Source: Anomaloglossus baeobatrachus
Taxonomy: Eukaryota; Chordata; Amphibia; Anura; Aromobatidae
DNA length: 64,000 bases
Direction: 5' to 3'
Assembly: GCF_048569485.1 (NCBI RefSeq)
Contig: NC_134359.1
Span: 34,173,779 to 34,237,778 of the forward strand
Part shown: positions 10,935 through 22,410 of the stretch, one piece after another
Numbering within the stretch: the first letter of the stretch is position 1
Layout of the letters: every line of letters starts with the position of its first letter
Translations under genes and position numbers: made by a program
The notes under the pieces: generated by a model
Database searches by the model: none
What the model saw: only the letters and a program-made list of their open reading frames with translations
What the model was told of the DNA's origin: nothing

Positions 10935-13064
10935 GTAACCGCTCTACATGTGCCAGGTTCAATATAAGATTGTTGATGCTGTCATGTTCCCGTTGCAGGA
11001 ATTCTGGAGTCTGCTGCCCGAATCAAAGTCCATTCCCCTCATCATGTGATACCTTATCAGGGCTAGCTAATGAAGCTGATACAGATATGTGTTCATCGCA
11101 GTTATAAGGACTTCTGGTTACTGCTCCACAGAGCCAAGCTGGGGAGCCATCCATGCCCCCTCACCTCCTTCATCATGTGGGCTAATAGAGGTAATACTGT
11201 CATCACCGACATTGGTTTTAATTTATGGTTATGAGATATGTTTTTTGTATTAATTTGTCTAGTTTGAGGTGACTGTGCATTTACTTATTGCACCTACCCA
11301 GCAGTGGTGTGTCTGCCTTCATAACACAGAGGTGGATGTTGGTATTGCGTTCCATTTAACGCAATTAGGATATATAAATGTAAAAAAAAAAAAAAGTTTC
11401 AGTCCTTTCGCCTTTGAAGGGTTGGGCCAAGAGCTCGGTTACCACACGGATAAGAGACACCCTATCTCATATTCTATGCGCCTTAAATTAAGTAATTCAT
11501 GCAATGCCATTTGTTGGTCCACATGGTGATCAACGCCCTTAACTACTTCTTTTAGCCTTTTCAACTTAGAGCCCGTAGGTTCAGTGAATTGGTATCCCAC
11601 CTAGGCAAAAGTGGGGGGTTTACAATATGATGATGTCGTAACCTCAGTCATCGGTGTGTCTCTGCAAAAAAACAAAAAAAACAAAACCCTATAACAGACC
11701 AATTTATAGAAATTTGTGTATTCCCCCTTTCTTCCATGGCATGTGCGGCCGGCCAGGCCCCATCCTTACTAGTTCATTAGGATCGCTCCCCAGCTTGTAA
11801 TTTCTATTTCAATCACTCCTCGGTTCTGCCTAACACATGAAGGTTTTGGCGCAAACCGTTTTGAGATGCCATTGAGGTCGTTGGAACAGTCCTCCCCGAC
11901 ACATATATTCAACATATAGGGTGTGGCCATTCCGCATGTTTTATGAGATAAATGGATCCTGATTTATGAGATAAATGGATCCTGATTTATGAGATACATG
12001 GATCTTGATTTAATGCACGTTTAAGTTATTCATATTTTATAATTAATTTATCCATATTTTATGTCCTACAAGGATCTGGATCATTGGACATCCATATGTT
12101 TTCTGGGCAGCCCAGAGGGTAGTGATTGGCCAGGAGGTCGTAATCGTGGCTGCTGTAGCATGGAGGTTTTTGGAGGGGCATCAGGGATTCTGGAGTGGTC
12201 ACAGGTTATTTCAGAACTTTTTAATATCTGTACCCAATATTCATCCCTTGCCATTATAGTACCAAACTTTTTCTCTTTTAATTATAGTTATACATGCAGC
12301 GAGTAATGATTGTGCAATTTCAGGCTTGCTGCACTGCTTATGCGCTTGGATCTGGACCATCTTCCGTGTTTTTCTGGGAACGGGCCTAGTCTGGTCTGAG
12401 ATCATACCAGGGTGATTTGCCTAAGTTTGAGAGATGCAGAAGTCATTGAACTCACCCGGAAGACAATTCCAGTGTGCACCCAGACCTACGAGCAGTTCTG
12501 GGTGTACATTGCTAATCCCTGCCTAACCATCCCTGTATAAAGGGATCTTTAGAAAAAGTATTTCTGGGGATCTTTCATCGTATACTAATGAGGAGTTGAT
12601 TAGTCCCCTGGGCGTTAGTTCTTCTGGGTAGTTGGAAGGCGTGAGCAGAAATTGATGTTAAATGATGGAGTTCACTGCACGGATATTGGTCTGGACATTT
12701 TTCTTTTGGGTATCCAGGACGGCCTGGAGCAGGCTTTATTCAGTTTGGTGGGCATCGGAGCCCAGCTGGAGAGCTGGCCTCCTTCTTGGCGTTAAAATAA
12801 TGGAGAATGGTGGGAGAGCGGAGTTTCACGCCGTTCTTTTGAGCGTTGTTATCCCTTCTTATCATGGAGAGCTGATGGTTTGTTTACAAGTGTGTTTTCA
12901 ATAAGTTTTGAGTAAAGCTGTGACCAATATCCATCCAAAATACGGTGTGTGGTGCTTGTTTTTGCGGCGCAGGGTGTGGGGAGGGATTGGTTTGGGGTCA
13001 TACACGCAGTCTGACCACCCAGAGCCCGCGCTTTCTATTCCGCTGTGGGCTCCGTTCAGTCTTT
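10935..13064. other. Unassigned 2.1-kb stretch
   Basis: I see no recognisable gene, transposon end or RNA here. Open frames are under 90 codons and show no domain. The only internal structure noticed is the short tandem repeat at 11941-12005. The right part (about 12890-12960, GAGTAAAGCTGTGACC then GTGTGTGGTGCTTG) reads like an LTR tail, but without a partner copy this is only an impression. Confidence 0.4.
11941..12005. repeat. Three tandem 23-bp units
   Basis: TTATGAGATAAATGGATCC is repeated three times in a row with minor changes (TTATGAGATACATGGATCT in the last). Confidence 0.85.
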
Positions 13065-14062
13065 AACTTGCTGTTTCTTTGTTCAACTTGTTTGCTGTTT
13101 TTTTTCTATTTTTATAATGAAAGGAAAGTGAAAATTGTACACCATGCAGAATCTCTTTCGCTTTGTGCAACTTTTTGGAGTCTCTCTATCCTGCATACGT
13201 CTGATTTAGGGTATGTGCGCACGTTGCTTTTTACCTGCTTTTTACCTGCTTTTTTGCTGCTTTTTCTTCTGCGCTGTTTAATGCCAAAATGGATGTGTTC
13301 TTCTATTCAAGCAAAGTCTATGGGAATTTGGGTTTCTTGTTCACACTATGTTGTTCAAAATGCTGCCTTTTTGAGGCAGAACTTTGGTCAAAAACTCAGC
13401 TTTTCAAAGAAGCAACATGTCAATTGTTTTTGCCATTTGGGTTTTGCACTGCAAAGCTGAGTTTTTGACCAAAGTTCTGCCACAAAAAGGCAGCATTTTG
13501 AACAACATAGTGTGAACAAGAAACCCAAATTCCCATAGACTTTGCTTGAATAGAAGAACACATCCATTTTGGCATTAAACAGCGCAGAAGAAAAAGCAGC
13601 AAAAAAGCAGGTAAAAAGCAGGTAAAAAGCAACGTGCGCACATACCCTTATAGAGGAAAACATCCATCTCCGAGACTTTGCTGAATTCTCAAGGTAAGTT
13701 TACATTTCATAAAGACGTACTGTGTAATCTACATGTGATGTTTAGCTGTTAAGTGGCTTTATTACAACATAATTATATAAATAATGCAAAATCTGTAACA
13801 GAGACCCCACCTTCCTCTAGAAGTGTCTTATTATATGGCAGAGAGATCTTTAGGCCCTCAAGCACCAGGGCTCGGGTGCAACTTCTGCTTTCACATCAGT
13901 CAGAAAACAAGGAAAGGTTTAGTAATAATCCTAAGAGTAATAAACAAAGTGGCAGATGTGTCAGTGATGTGACAAAAACTGTAACTAGAGACAGCAAACC
14001 GACTTTAACAAAAAAAAGAGCCCCCTTAAAAAAAAAAAAAAAAAAAATTATAAAAATCTTTA
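13065..14062 (+). promoter_or_regulatory. R1 block, copy alpha (candidate promoter/first exon)
   Basis: First of three copies of a block also found at 46190-46700 and 56190-58712. It holds GAAAGGAAAGTGAAAATT at 13119-13136, matching the GAAAnnGAAA core bound by interferon-regulatory factors. About 500 bp downstream (across a MITE) it holds an exon-like end, GAATTCTCAAG followed by a GTAAGT splice-donor motif at 13694. A MITE (13209-13647) splits it. The right end runs into an A tract and the TTAA where a piggyBac-type element sits. Promoter or exon function is inferred from motifs and conservation between copies only. Confidence 0.45.
13209..13647. mobile_element. Fold-back MITE, TTA target duplication (copy 2)
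   Basis: The 439-bp element begins GGGTATGTGCGCACGTTGC and ends with its reverse complement. The two arms pair along nearly their full length. It is flanked by TTA at 13206-13208 and 13648-13650. The paralogous site at about 56450-56460 reads GATTTATAGAGG with one TTA and no element, which proves insertion and the 3-bp duplication. No coding capacity. Harbinger-type by target site. Confidence 0.92.
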
Positions 14063-14714
14063 TTAACCCCTTCACGACCGCGGGCCGTAAAATTACGTCC
14101 TATTTTAACGTGACTTAACGACCAGGGACGTAATTTTACGGCCTAAACTTCATTTGATTGCCGTGGCCATAGCAACGGCTTTCAAATGATGTCCCCTGCT
14201 GTTTCTTACAGCAGGGGACCTTTGCTTGACCCCAGGGGGGGTGGCATCGCCACCCCCTATCGACGATCGATGTGATTGGCTGTTCAAATCTGAACCGCCA
14301 ACCACATCGATTGCACTAATTTCGGCAAAAATAATGCCCGAATTAGTGCGATCCTGTGAGATCCAGCTATGAGATGCCGCAGCTGCTGCAGCATATCATA
14401 GGTGGACCTCAAACATGCCGCCCCCAGCCCCTGCAGCACTGATTGGAGCGATCGTGCTATGACGCGCAATCGCTCCAATCAGTGTGCAGTGGGGCGGTCT
14501 GATCTGCCGGTGGCCGCCCTCCCCAGGCCTGTGCTGCTCTGGGGACCCTCCCCCAACATGGCTGCAGCGTGGAGTGGCTGGTACTTTTGGTACCACGCCA
14601 CCGCTGCTGCCGCCGCAGACGCCGCCTCTGCTGTCACCGCGCCAGCTCCAAAGGTAAGTATTGCGCTCCGGCGATGGCCCCTGCGCGCTCCCGTGAAGGC
14701 CCCTGCGCGCTCCC

Positions 14715-15180
14715 GTGAAGGCCCCTGCCCGTGCCCCCCCCCCGATCTGCCCCCCTACGCCCCGATCTGCCCCCCTACGCCCCGATCTGCCCCCCCGGCA
14801 TCCCGATCTGCTACCACCGCTGCTGCTGCAAAGTGAGTACTGTGCTCACTTTGCAGCCCGTGCGCGCTCCCGTGGTGCCCCTGCGCGCTGCCGTGATAGC
14901 CCCTGCCGTGCCCCCCCCGCGATCTGCTCCCCCCAACCACCCCCCCCCCCCCGACATCCCGATCCGCTCCCCCTGCGATCTGACTGCCTCCCCCATTATT
15001 TCTATTCTGCTTCTGCAGCTCCCTCTCCGGTCTCCCCCTCTGCTCTCCCCCCCTCCCCCTCTGCTCTCCCCCCCCTCTCCCTCTGCTCTCCCCCCCTCCC
15101 CCTCTGCTCTCCCCCTCTGCTCTCCCCCCTCCCCCTCTGCTCTCACCCCCCCCTCTCCCCCTCTGCTCTCCCCCGACGTC
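14715..15180. repeat. Pyrimidine-rich tract and short tandem repeats
   Basis: The plus strand is strongly C and T rich. Three units of CCCCCTACGCCCCGATCTGC lie around 14750-14795, and repeated CCCTCTGCTCTC units lie at about 15040-15170. Long proline or serine rich frames here are composition artefacts. Confidence 0.85.
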
Positions 15181-15371
15181 CTCTTACCTGTCTTCACCGG
15201 CCTGATCACATCTGCGTCCATCGCTGGGTCCTTCCTGGGCATTCTGCTGATCTGCCTGCTGCTCCTGTAAAGCTGTCCATCTCTCTGCCATCTGTTCCTC
15301 TGCAGCTCTTCTGGTCAGTGATCCTCCTGCTAGTCCTGTGGGTACTGTGAGTATAACTTTTTTTTTTTTTT

Positions 15372-16565
15372 CCGTATCCCCTGTCCATTTTTACACCTCA
15401 TCCGTCCGTGCGTCCCGCCAAGCGCTGATCAGGGATGCAGATAACGGATCGGCATCCCTGCTCAATTTTTGGCGTGACTTTTTTTTCCGTATCCCCCGAC
15501 GCTTTTTGTATCGCATCCGTCCGTGCCTCCCGCCGAGCGCTGATTAGGGATGCAGATAACGGATCGGCATCCATGGTCAATTTTTGGCGTGACTTTTTTT
15601 TCCGTATTCACGACGCTTTTTGTATCGCATCCGTCCGTGCGTCCCGCCGAGCGCTGATCAGGGATGCAGATAACGGATCGGCATCCCTGCTCAATTTTTG
15701 GCGTGACTTTTTTCCGTATTCGCGACGCTTTTTGTATCGCATCCGTCCGTGCGTCCCGCCGAGCGCTGATTAGGGATGCAGATAACGGATCGGCATCCCT
15801 GCTCAATTTTTGGCGTGACTTTTTTCCGTATTCGCGACGCTTTTTGTATCGCATCCGTCCGTGCGTCCCGCCGAGCGCAGATCAGGGATGCAGATAACGG
15901 ATCGGCATCCCTGCTCAATTTTTGGCGTGACTTTTTTTTCCGTATCCCCGACGCTTTTTGTATCGCATCCGTCCGTGCGTCCCGCCGAGCGCTGATTAGG
16001 GATGCAGATAACGGATCGGCATCCCTGCTCAATTTTTGGCGTGACTTTTTTCCGTATCCCCGACGCTTTTTGTATCGCGTCCGTCCGTGCGTCCCGCCGA
16101 GCGCTGATCAGGGATGCAGATAACGGATCGGCATCCCTGCTCAATTTTTGGCGTGACTTTTTTCCGTATTCGCGACGCTTTTTGTATCGCATCCGTCCGT
16201 GCGTCCCGCCGAGCGCAGATCAGGGATGCAGATAACGGATCGGCATCCCTGCTCAATTTTTGGCGTGACTTTTTTTTCCGTATCCCCGACGCTTTTTGTA
16301 TCGCATCCGTCCGTGCGTCCCGCCGAGCGCTGATTAGGGATGCAGATAACGGATCGGCATCCCTGCTCAATTTTTGGCGTGACTTTTTTCCGTATTTGCG
16401 ACGCTTTTTGTATCGCATCCGTCCGTGCGTCCCGCCAAGCGCTGATCAGGGATGCACATAACGTATCTGCATCCATGGTCAATTTTTGGCGTGACTTTTT
16501 TTTTTTACGTATCCCCGACGCTTTTTTTTATCGCATCCGACCGTGCGTCCTGCAGCGGCCGATCA
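15372..16565. repeat. 113-bp tandem repeat array (about 10.5 units)
   Basis: Each unit contains GGGATGCAGATAACGGATCG, then CAATTTTTGGCGTGACTTTT, then CATCCGTCCGTGCGTCCCGCC. Unit starts fall at about 15430, 15548, 15660, 15773, 15886, 15999, 16111, 16224, 16337 and 16449, so the spacing is 112-113 bp (118 once). Variant units (GCGCAGATCAGG instead of GCGCTGATYAGG) recur three units apart, which shows a higher-order repeat of about 338 bp. Open frames on both strands run through the array only because stop codons are missing from the unit. Confidence 0.92.
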
Positions 16566-16585
16566 GTGCACTGCGTTTGAAAAGT

Positions 16586-17885
16586 CAAATGGCGCTCCTT
16601 CTCTTCTGAGCCCCGCCATGCGCTCAAACAATTACTTTCCACCACATATGAGGTATCTGCGTACTCAGGAGAAAATGCACAATACATTTTATGGTGCATT
16701 TTTTCCTGTTACCCTTGTGAAAAAAAAAGCTACCTAGTTGAAGCAACCGTTTTGTGGTAAAAAAAAAAAAAAATTCTTTTCACGGCTCAACGCTATAAAC
16801 TTCTGTGAAGCCCCCAGGTGTTCAAAGTGCTCACCAAACATCTAGAAAAAATATTTGAGGGCTCTAGTTTCCAAAATGGTGTCACTTGTGGGGGAGCTCC
16901 ACTGTTTAGGCACCATAGGGGGTCTCCAAACGTGACATGGCGTCCGCTAATGATTCCAACCAATTTTGCTGTCAAATGGCGCTCCTTCTCTTCTTAGCCC
17001 CGCCATGCGCCCAAACAATTACTTTCCACCACATATGAGGTATCTGCGTACTCAGGAGAAAATGCACAATACATTTTATGGTGCATTTTTTCCTGATAGC
17101 CTTGTGAAAAAAAAAGCTACCTAGTTGAAGCAACCGTTTTGTGGTAAAAAATTTTTTTTTTCTTTTCACGGCTCAACGCTATAAACTTTTGTGAAGCCCC
17201 CAGGGGTTCAAAGTGCTCACCAAACATCTAGAAAAATTATTTGAGGCCTCTAGTTTCCAAAATGGGGTCACTTGTGGGGGAGCTCCATTGTTTAGGCACC
17301 TCAGGGGGTCTTCAAACCCGACATGGCGTCCGCTAACAGGTGCAGCTAATTTTGCACTCAAAAATTCAAATGGCGCTCCTTGCCTTCCGAGCACTGCTGT
17401 GTGTCCAAACATTTGATTTCCACCACATATGAGGTATCTGCGTACTCAGGAGAAAATGCACAATACATTTTATGGTGCATTTTTTCCTGTTACCCTTGTG
17501 AAAAAAAAAGCTACCTAGTTGAAGCAACCGTTTTGTGGTAAAAAAATTTTTTTTTCTTTTCACGGCTCAACGCTATAAACTTTTGTGAAGCCCCCAGGGG
17601 TTCAAAGTGCTCACCAAACATCTAGAAAAATTATTTGAGGCCTCTAGTTTCCAAAATGGGGTCACTTATGGGGGAGCTCCATTGTTTAGGCACCTCAGGG
17701 GGTCTTCAAACCCGACATGGCGTCCGCTAATGAGTGCAGCTAATTTTGCGTTCAAAAATTCAAATGGCGCTCCTTCCCTTCCGAGCTCTGCCGTGCGCCC
17801 AAACAATTGATTTTTACCACATATGGGGTATCAGCGTACTCAGGAGAACATGCACAATAAATTGTATTGTGTACTTTCTCTTTTC
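16586..17885. repeat. ~390-bp tandem repeats (about 3.3 units)
   Basis: Units start with AAATGGCGCTCCTT at about 16587, 16974, 17368 and 17762, and include CCACATATGAGGTATCTGCG and TTCCAAAATGGGGTCACTT. The same unit occurs in reverse orientation at about 59390-60180 and again from 63550. It is therefore a standard part of this piggyBac-type family. Confidence 0.9.
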
Positions 17886-18558
17886 TCCCTTGTAAAAATG
17901 AAAATTTTATGGCTAAAGTAACATTTTTGTGTTAAAAAGTAAAATTTTCATTTTTTCCTTCCACATTGCTTTGGTTCCTGTGAAGCACCTAAAGGGTTAA
18001 TAAACTTATTGGATGTGGTTTTGAGCAGTGTGAGGGGTGTAGTTTTTAGAATGGGGTCACTTTTGGGTATTTTCTGTCACCTCGGCCTCTCAAAGTCACT
18101 TCAAATGTGATGTGGTCCCTAAAAAAATTATTTTGTAAATTTTGTTGGAAAAATGAGAATTTGCTGATGACCTTTGACCCCTTCTAACTTCCTAACGGAA
18201 AAAAAATTTGTTTCGAAAATTGCGCTGATGTAAAGTAGACATGTGGGAAATGTTATTTAGTAACTATTTTGTGTGACATATCTCTCAGATTTATGGGCAT
18301 AAATTTTCAAAGTTTGAAATTTGCGAAATTTTCAAAATTTTCGCCAAATTTCCTAAATTTTCACAAATAAACGCAAAAAATATCGGCCTAAATTTACCAC
18401 TGACATGAAGTACAATATGTCACGAAAAAACAATGTCAGAATCGCCAGGATCCGTTGAAGCGTTCCAGAGTTATAACCTGTCAAAGTGACACTGGTCAGA
18501 ATTGCAAAAAATGGCCCGGTCATTAGGGTGTTTTAGTGGCCGGGGGTGAAGGGGTTAA

Positions 18559-18882
18559 GTACCATGCATTTCAAATCAATTAAAAACTGCATCAAAATGC
18601 AACATCAGAACATGAGTCACATAATATTAATGTGTGTTATGCGAGCAAGGGATTAGCGGACCCACTGGGATGCAGCACCCTGAAAACTCAGAGTCTTGAT
18701 TACGGAACCACACCTGGTTTTCCCCTCAGCCTTTAATGGTGAGGGTGTTGCGCTGCAGGTGTGAGACCGGGTGCAACTCAGGAAGATTGATACTGTGATG
18801 TCTGGGGACACAGACCGTCTCTGAAGATAGGAACAGGAGCAGCAGTTGGTGTCATGGATTTGGCTGGATGGATGGATGGATG
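18559..18882. other. Unassigned DNA with (GGAT)n
   Basis: No gene or element is recognised. A short (GGAT) run lies at 18862-18880, next to the target site of LTR A. Confidence 0.4.
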
Positions 18883-18886
18883 CAGT

Positions 18887-20007
18887 TGTCGCGGGCGGGG
18901 AGGGAGCCATCGCTGCTGCGCTGTCGCTGGCGCTCGGGTCCGGCGCTGCTGCAGCCTGCTGCTTGCTGCTCGCTGCTCGGTGGCTCGAGCGGTGGGCCGG
19001 ATCCGGGGACTTGAGCGGCGCTCCTCGCCCGTGAGTGAAAGGGGATGGTTTTTGGGGTTTGTGAAGTCGGTCCGTGACGCCACCCACGGTTTGTGGTGAG
19101 GTTGGGACACCACCGCTGCTCTGGACGGGGATCCCGGGAGCGATGACAGGGAGCAGCCGAGATGTTTCTCTCCCCTCCGTGGGTAGGGGGTTTTGAGTGG
19201 TCCGGTGAGGTGACTGGAATGTGGACGGCAGGGTTTGGTGAGGTGCAGGGTCGCGGAGGCAGCGCGGTGCCAGACGGCACGGTGGTACTCACTCAGCCAA
19301 TAACGTACACGGAGTCTCTGGTAAAACAAACGGCTGGATGGATGGGTCCCACAGCCGGCTGCAGTGGTCACTCCCGGTAGGTTGGTGGTGGCTGCCTTTC
19401 CCTGCACCTGTAGTGTGTTTTCGGCCCCGATGGCTTCCCACCGGTAACTCGCTCCCCAGCTTTGATAGGTGCCGGAGGAGCTCCTTTTGCCCACAGGCTC
19501 TGGCCCTGGGAATTGTAGCCTTGGCGGTGACTGTATTTCCCTTCACGGTTTGGACAGTTGCCAGACTCCAAGCCTGGTTGGAGTCCGTAGGCCCTGCCGA
19601 ATGGTGCTGGCTTCTCTTTGCTCCCCGGTTCGGTACCGGCGGGCCACCGCCCGACCCCGGTCCTACGGTTCCGCGTCGATCGGCCTCTCCTGCAGACGGC
19701 CACCACCGTCTGCCAACCTTGCTGTATGTGCCCGGGCCACGTACCCGGACACGGTCAGACTGCTCCTCTCCTGCCACTTACTCCTTCCACTTCACTCTCC
19801 CTAACTGTTCTCCTTCCTTTTCCCGCCTAAAGGACTGTGAACTCCTCAGTGGGTGGGGCCAACCGCCTGGCTCCACCCCACCTGGTGTGGACATCAGCCC
19901 CTGGAGGGAGGCAACAAGGATTTGTGTGTGCGGCTGATGTGCCTAACCGGGGTGTGGGGTGTGTTGTTGCAGTACCTGTGACGACCTGGCTTGTCCAGGG
20001 CGCCACA
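18887..20007 (-). mobile_element. Solo LTR A (TGTGACGCC family)
   Basis: The 1,121-bp LTR is in reverse orientation with a CAGT duplication on both sides (18883-18886 and 20008-20011). Read on the minus strand it starts with the family hairpin (CCCTGG...CCAGG...GTCACA). It contains TTGGTTTACC-like and GTGAGTACC blocks, a CCCGTGGGTGGCGTCAC-like block and a CTCGAGCC block, and it ends GCCCGCGACA. No internal region is present. Confidence 0.88.
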
Positions 20008-20073
20008 CAGTAGCAGCGGCCGATGACGATATTTGTGGCAGTGCGTACTATGGTAGCTGGCTGATGTGGATGG

Positions 20074-20166
20074 TTTAAACCAAGGAGAAAACGAGTATAA
20101 TATGCAGCTAATAAAAATGTGTAAATACTAATGTGCATCTAACGGGAATCAATGAATGACCAAAAA
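20074..20166. repeat. Inverted repeat, left arm
   Basis: About 92 bp reading AAACCAAGGAGAAAACGAG... is matched almost perfectly, in reverse complement, at 21089-21180. The 920-bp spacer contains a microsatellite and LTR piece J. It may be the ends of an unrecognised fold-back element or an inverted duplication. Confidence 0.85.
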
Positions 20167-20339
20167 CAGACCATTGTAAAGTACAATCATAAACAAGTCG
20201 CAATTAGATGCCATACATAGAGATACACATAGTAACGAGAAATGGAAGAGGTCAAAGAGGGGGAGGAGGATAGTGGAAAAATGCTCCTGTATATTAATAG
20301 TGGACGCTTTGATTGGAGGAATGGGTGCAAAGGAAAAAA

Positions 20340-20395
20340 AAAATATATATATGTATGTGTGTATGTACGTATGTATATATATATGTGGTATACAA
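20340..20395. repeat. (AT)n/(GTAT)n microsatellite
   Basis: Alternating AT and GTAT units, with an A tract in front. Confidence 0.9.
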
Positions 20396-20519
20396 CAGCA
20401 CATAAAGATCAAGGAGACACCTCGGAGCATAAGTGCATATACACAGATTTTGCAGAAAACTGCAGTAGTCAAGCGGTGAAAAAGTACACCAAGATACATA
20501 TATGCACTGTGGTTTTCTC

Positions 20520-21056
20520 CCAGCACTCTTTCGCACGATGTGGCCCTCTGGGAACTTCCGCTTCTTCTTTCAGGCTCAGGACGTAGGGCGGGGCTTCGGC
20601 ATTGCGCGCTTTCCGAGGAAGATGGCGTTTTTGGCGCGAAAACAGCGGAAAAATGGCGGACGTTGCGGGAAAAAGAATTTGGACTCCCGGACTTCACTTT
20701 TTAAGGCGCACGTCACCCAGGTTAGTGGGTCCTGCTCGCATCCTGTTGGTGACGCCAAGTTTTTCGAGGGTGTGCCGCCCCCGCAACAGATGACTGGCTG
20801 CTCGGATCCAGATCCGCAGTGGCTCGAGGGGTCTCCGGACCCAAGGCGGGGTCGCGCAGTCCAGAGATGCTGACACTGACACCAGGTAAACCAAAGTCTT
20901 GAATGCCCTGCAGCCTTAGTCCGAACATGTTGGGTCCGTGCCCTTTTGGCGTTGCTGGTTGGTCTGAAGTCTTGTTCCTGCATGGATACCATTTGGTACC
21001 ATGCAGAAGGGCAGGTTGTACGACACCCTTGTGACGACCTGATAGGCCAGGGCGTT
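20520..21056 (-). mobile_element. LTR J with adjoining leader
   Basis: On the minus strand an LTR of about 285 bp starts at the family hairpin (CGCCCTGGCCTATCAGG, near 21056) and ends near 20772. It is followed about 10 nt later by TTGGCGTCACCAACAGGAT, the conserved primer-binding-like string also seen in C, D and E. About 230 bp of leader follow. It looks like a 5' LTR plus leader with no body, a clearly incomplete copy. Clear target duplications were not found. Confidence 0.7.
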
Positions 21057-21088
21057 ATATATATATATTTTGTACTTTTTGGGTCTCT

Positions 21089-21180
21089 TTTTGGTCATTC
21101 TTTGATTCCCGTTAGATGCACATTAGTATTTACACATTTTTATTAGCTGCATATTATACTCGTTTTCTCCTTGGTTTAAA
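21089..21180. repeat. Inverted repeat, right arm
   Basis: Reverse complement of 20074-20166, running TTTTTGGTCATTC... to CTCCTTGGTTTAAA. Confidence 0.85.
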
Positions 21181-21287
21181 TTAATTTTGAGTGGCAGCAT
21201 GGTTTAACATGGGTTTCTTGTTTTTTCTTAAATTTGTATGGTTAATGATGTGGATGGTTGTAGCATCAGATTAGAGGTGCACTGAAA

Positions 21288-22406
21288 TGTACCACCCCCG
21301 TGCCAGCGGCCGAGCCGCTCGGATCCGGAACCGCGGTTGCTCGAGGGGTCTCCGGACCCGGGGGTTCTCGCAGATACTCAAATTCAAAAGGGGGATATGT
21401 ACAGGGGATTTGGAAGTTCGTGACACCACCCACGGTGCGTGGTAATGCGGGAGACCACCGCTGCTGTTGGGGGAGCCCGGTGGCGATGGTGTAGCAGCAG
21501 GATGTTTAACCCCTCCGTGGGTAGGGGTTTTGTGCCCCAGGGCCCGTTGGGGGTTGGTAACAGGGTGCTGTTGGGAAGTGGAAGGTGTTCTTTCAGCGTA
21601 CTCAGTCCAAGAATATTGACACCGACAGCTTGTAAACCAGAATTCTGAGCACCACTACAGCAAGGAGGGAGTACGCGTGGATCCGTGCCCTTGGTGTTGC
21701 TTGTTAACCTGTGACCTTTTCCGTGGCACCTTCTCTCTGTTGGACCCTATAGTATGGAACTATTCGGGTCCCGCTCACCCGTATGGCTAACGGAGTGAGC
21801 TTGCGCTCAGGTTTCACGCGTGGGATTTTCTTGGACTGTTTGTGGGAAAATCCTATCCCATCGTTGCGCTAGTACCCCGATATTGGAGCGAGTTGGGGAT
21901 GAATCTTGAAGTCTTCACCCCCGTCGGGTAAATTACCAGGACGCATAAAGCTACTTTCCAGCCTAGGTCCATGTACCCCGTTGTGCCATGGCCCCTGCCC
22001 GGAGATGGCTCAAGGCCGCCAGCTGCCCTCCTCGGCAGTCCATGCCCCTTGACACGATCCCTTGCGACCGGGGTTCCAGCTCCTAGCAGGCCCAGACCAA
22101 CGTCTTCACCTATTACTCAAGGAGCCCTGCTCATGACCTCCTCTCTCTGAGGGTCACTACTTGACTAACTACTCCTTTCACTTTGACAATTTTCCCTACC
22201 AACCCCCCATATGGGCGGCCCTATTCCCTTCAGGCGCCCCAATGGTGTGTCAGGGGGGTGTGGTGTAAAGTGTGCCTAGAATTTTGACTGGCTAAGCTGT
22301 TAGCAACACCAAAGGACTGGTATCCGTAACCAAGGAGGAGTGGATACTGTGCAGAAGGGCAGAATGCACAATACCCTGTGACGACCTGATAGGCCAGGGC
22401 GTCACA
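21288..22406 (-). mobile_element. Solo LTR K (TGTGACGCC family)
   Basis: The 1,119-bp LTR is in reverse orientation, with GAAA duplicated at 21284-21287 and 22407-22410. Its plus-strand left end is TGTACCACCCCCG and its right end is GGCCAGGGCGTCACA. It carries the family blocks GTGACACCACCCACGG and CCCCTCCGTGGGTAGGGG in reverse. No coding sequence. Confidence 0.88.
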
Positions 22407-22410
22407 GAAA

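Larger units (their letters stand above)
14067..18554. mobile_element. piggyBac-type non-autonomous transposon M
   Basis: The 4,488-bp element is flanked by TTAA (14063-14066 and 18555-18558). The terminal inverted repeats are CCCCTTCACGACCG and CCCCTTCACCCCCGG. TTAA sites and a CCC start fit the piggyBac superfamily, although Kolobok also uses TTAA. There is no transposase. The interior is a GC-rich left part (14080-14700), a pyrimidine-rich tract, a 113-bp satellite, ~390-bp tandem repeats and an AT-rich right arm. A second copy of the family in the opposite orientation starts at 58713. Confidence 0.82.

Noticed and set aside
5757-10945. Target duplication for the retroviral element
   Set aside because: The bases before 5757 (Gypsy LTR) and after 10934 (GTAACCGC) do not match, so no duplication is claimed.
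12890-12990. LTR or SINE tail suggested by GAGTAAAGCTGTGACC and GTGTGTGGTG strings
   Set aside because: No second copy, end or target duplication in the window.
13753-14118. 121-codon frame with a partly similar frame at 58421-58648
   Set aside because: It starts at a GTG, runs into poly-A, and differences between the copies show no codon pattern. It probably lies in intron-like DNA of R1.
14402-15350. Long Pro/Ser-rich frames
   Set aside because: Composition effect of a C/T-rich strand inside the piggyBac-type element.
15372-16482. Overlapping open frames of 100-130 codons on both strands with repeated motifs
   Set aside because: They lie in the 113-bp tandem array, shift frame from unit to unit and exist only because the unit lacks stops. 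There is no protein domain.
15372-16565. CRISPR-like array
   Set aside because: Units are contiguous 113-bp repeats without unique spacers, in a eukaryotic transposon.
18887-20007. Host gene with 199-238-codon GC-rich frames on both strands
   Set aside because: The whole stretch is an LTR with 4-bp target duplications and relatives at seven other places. The frames are not shared between them.
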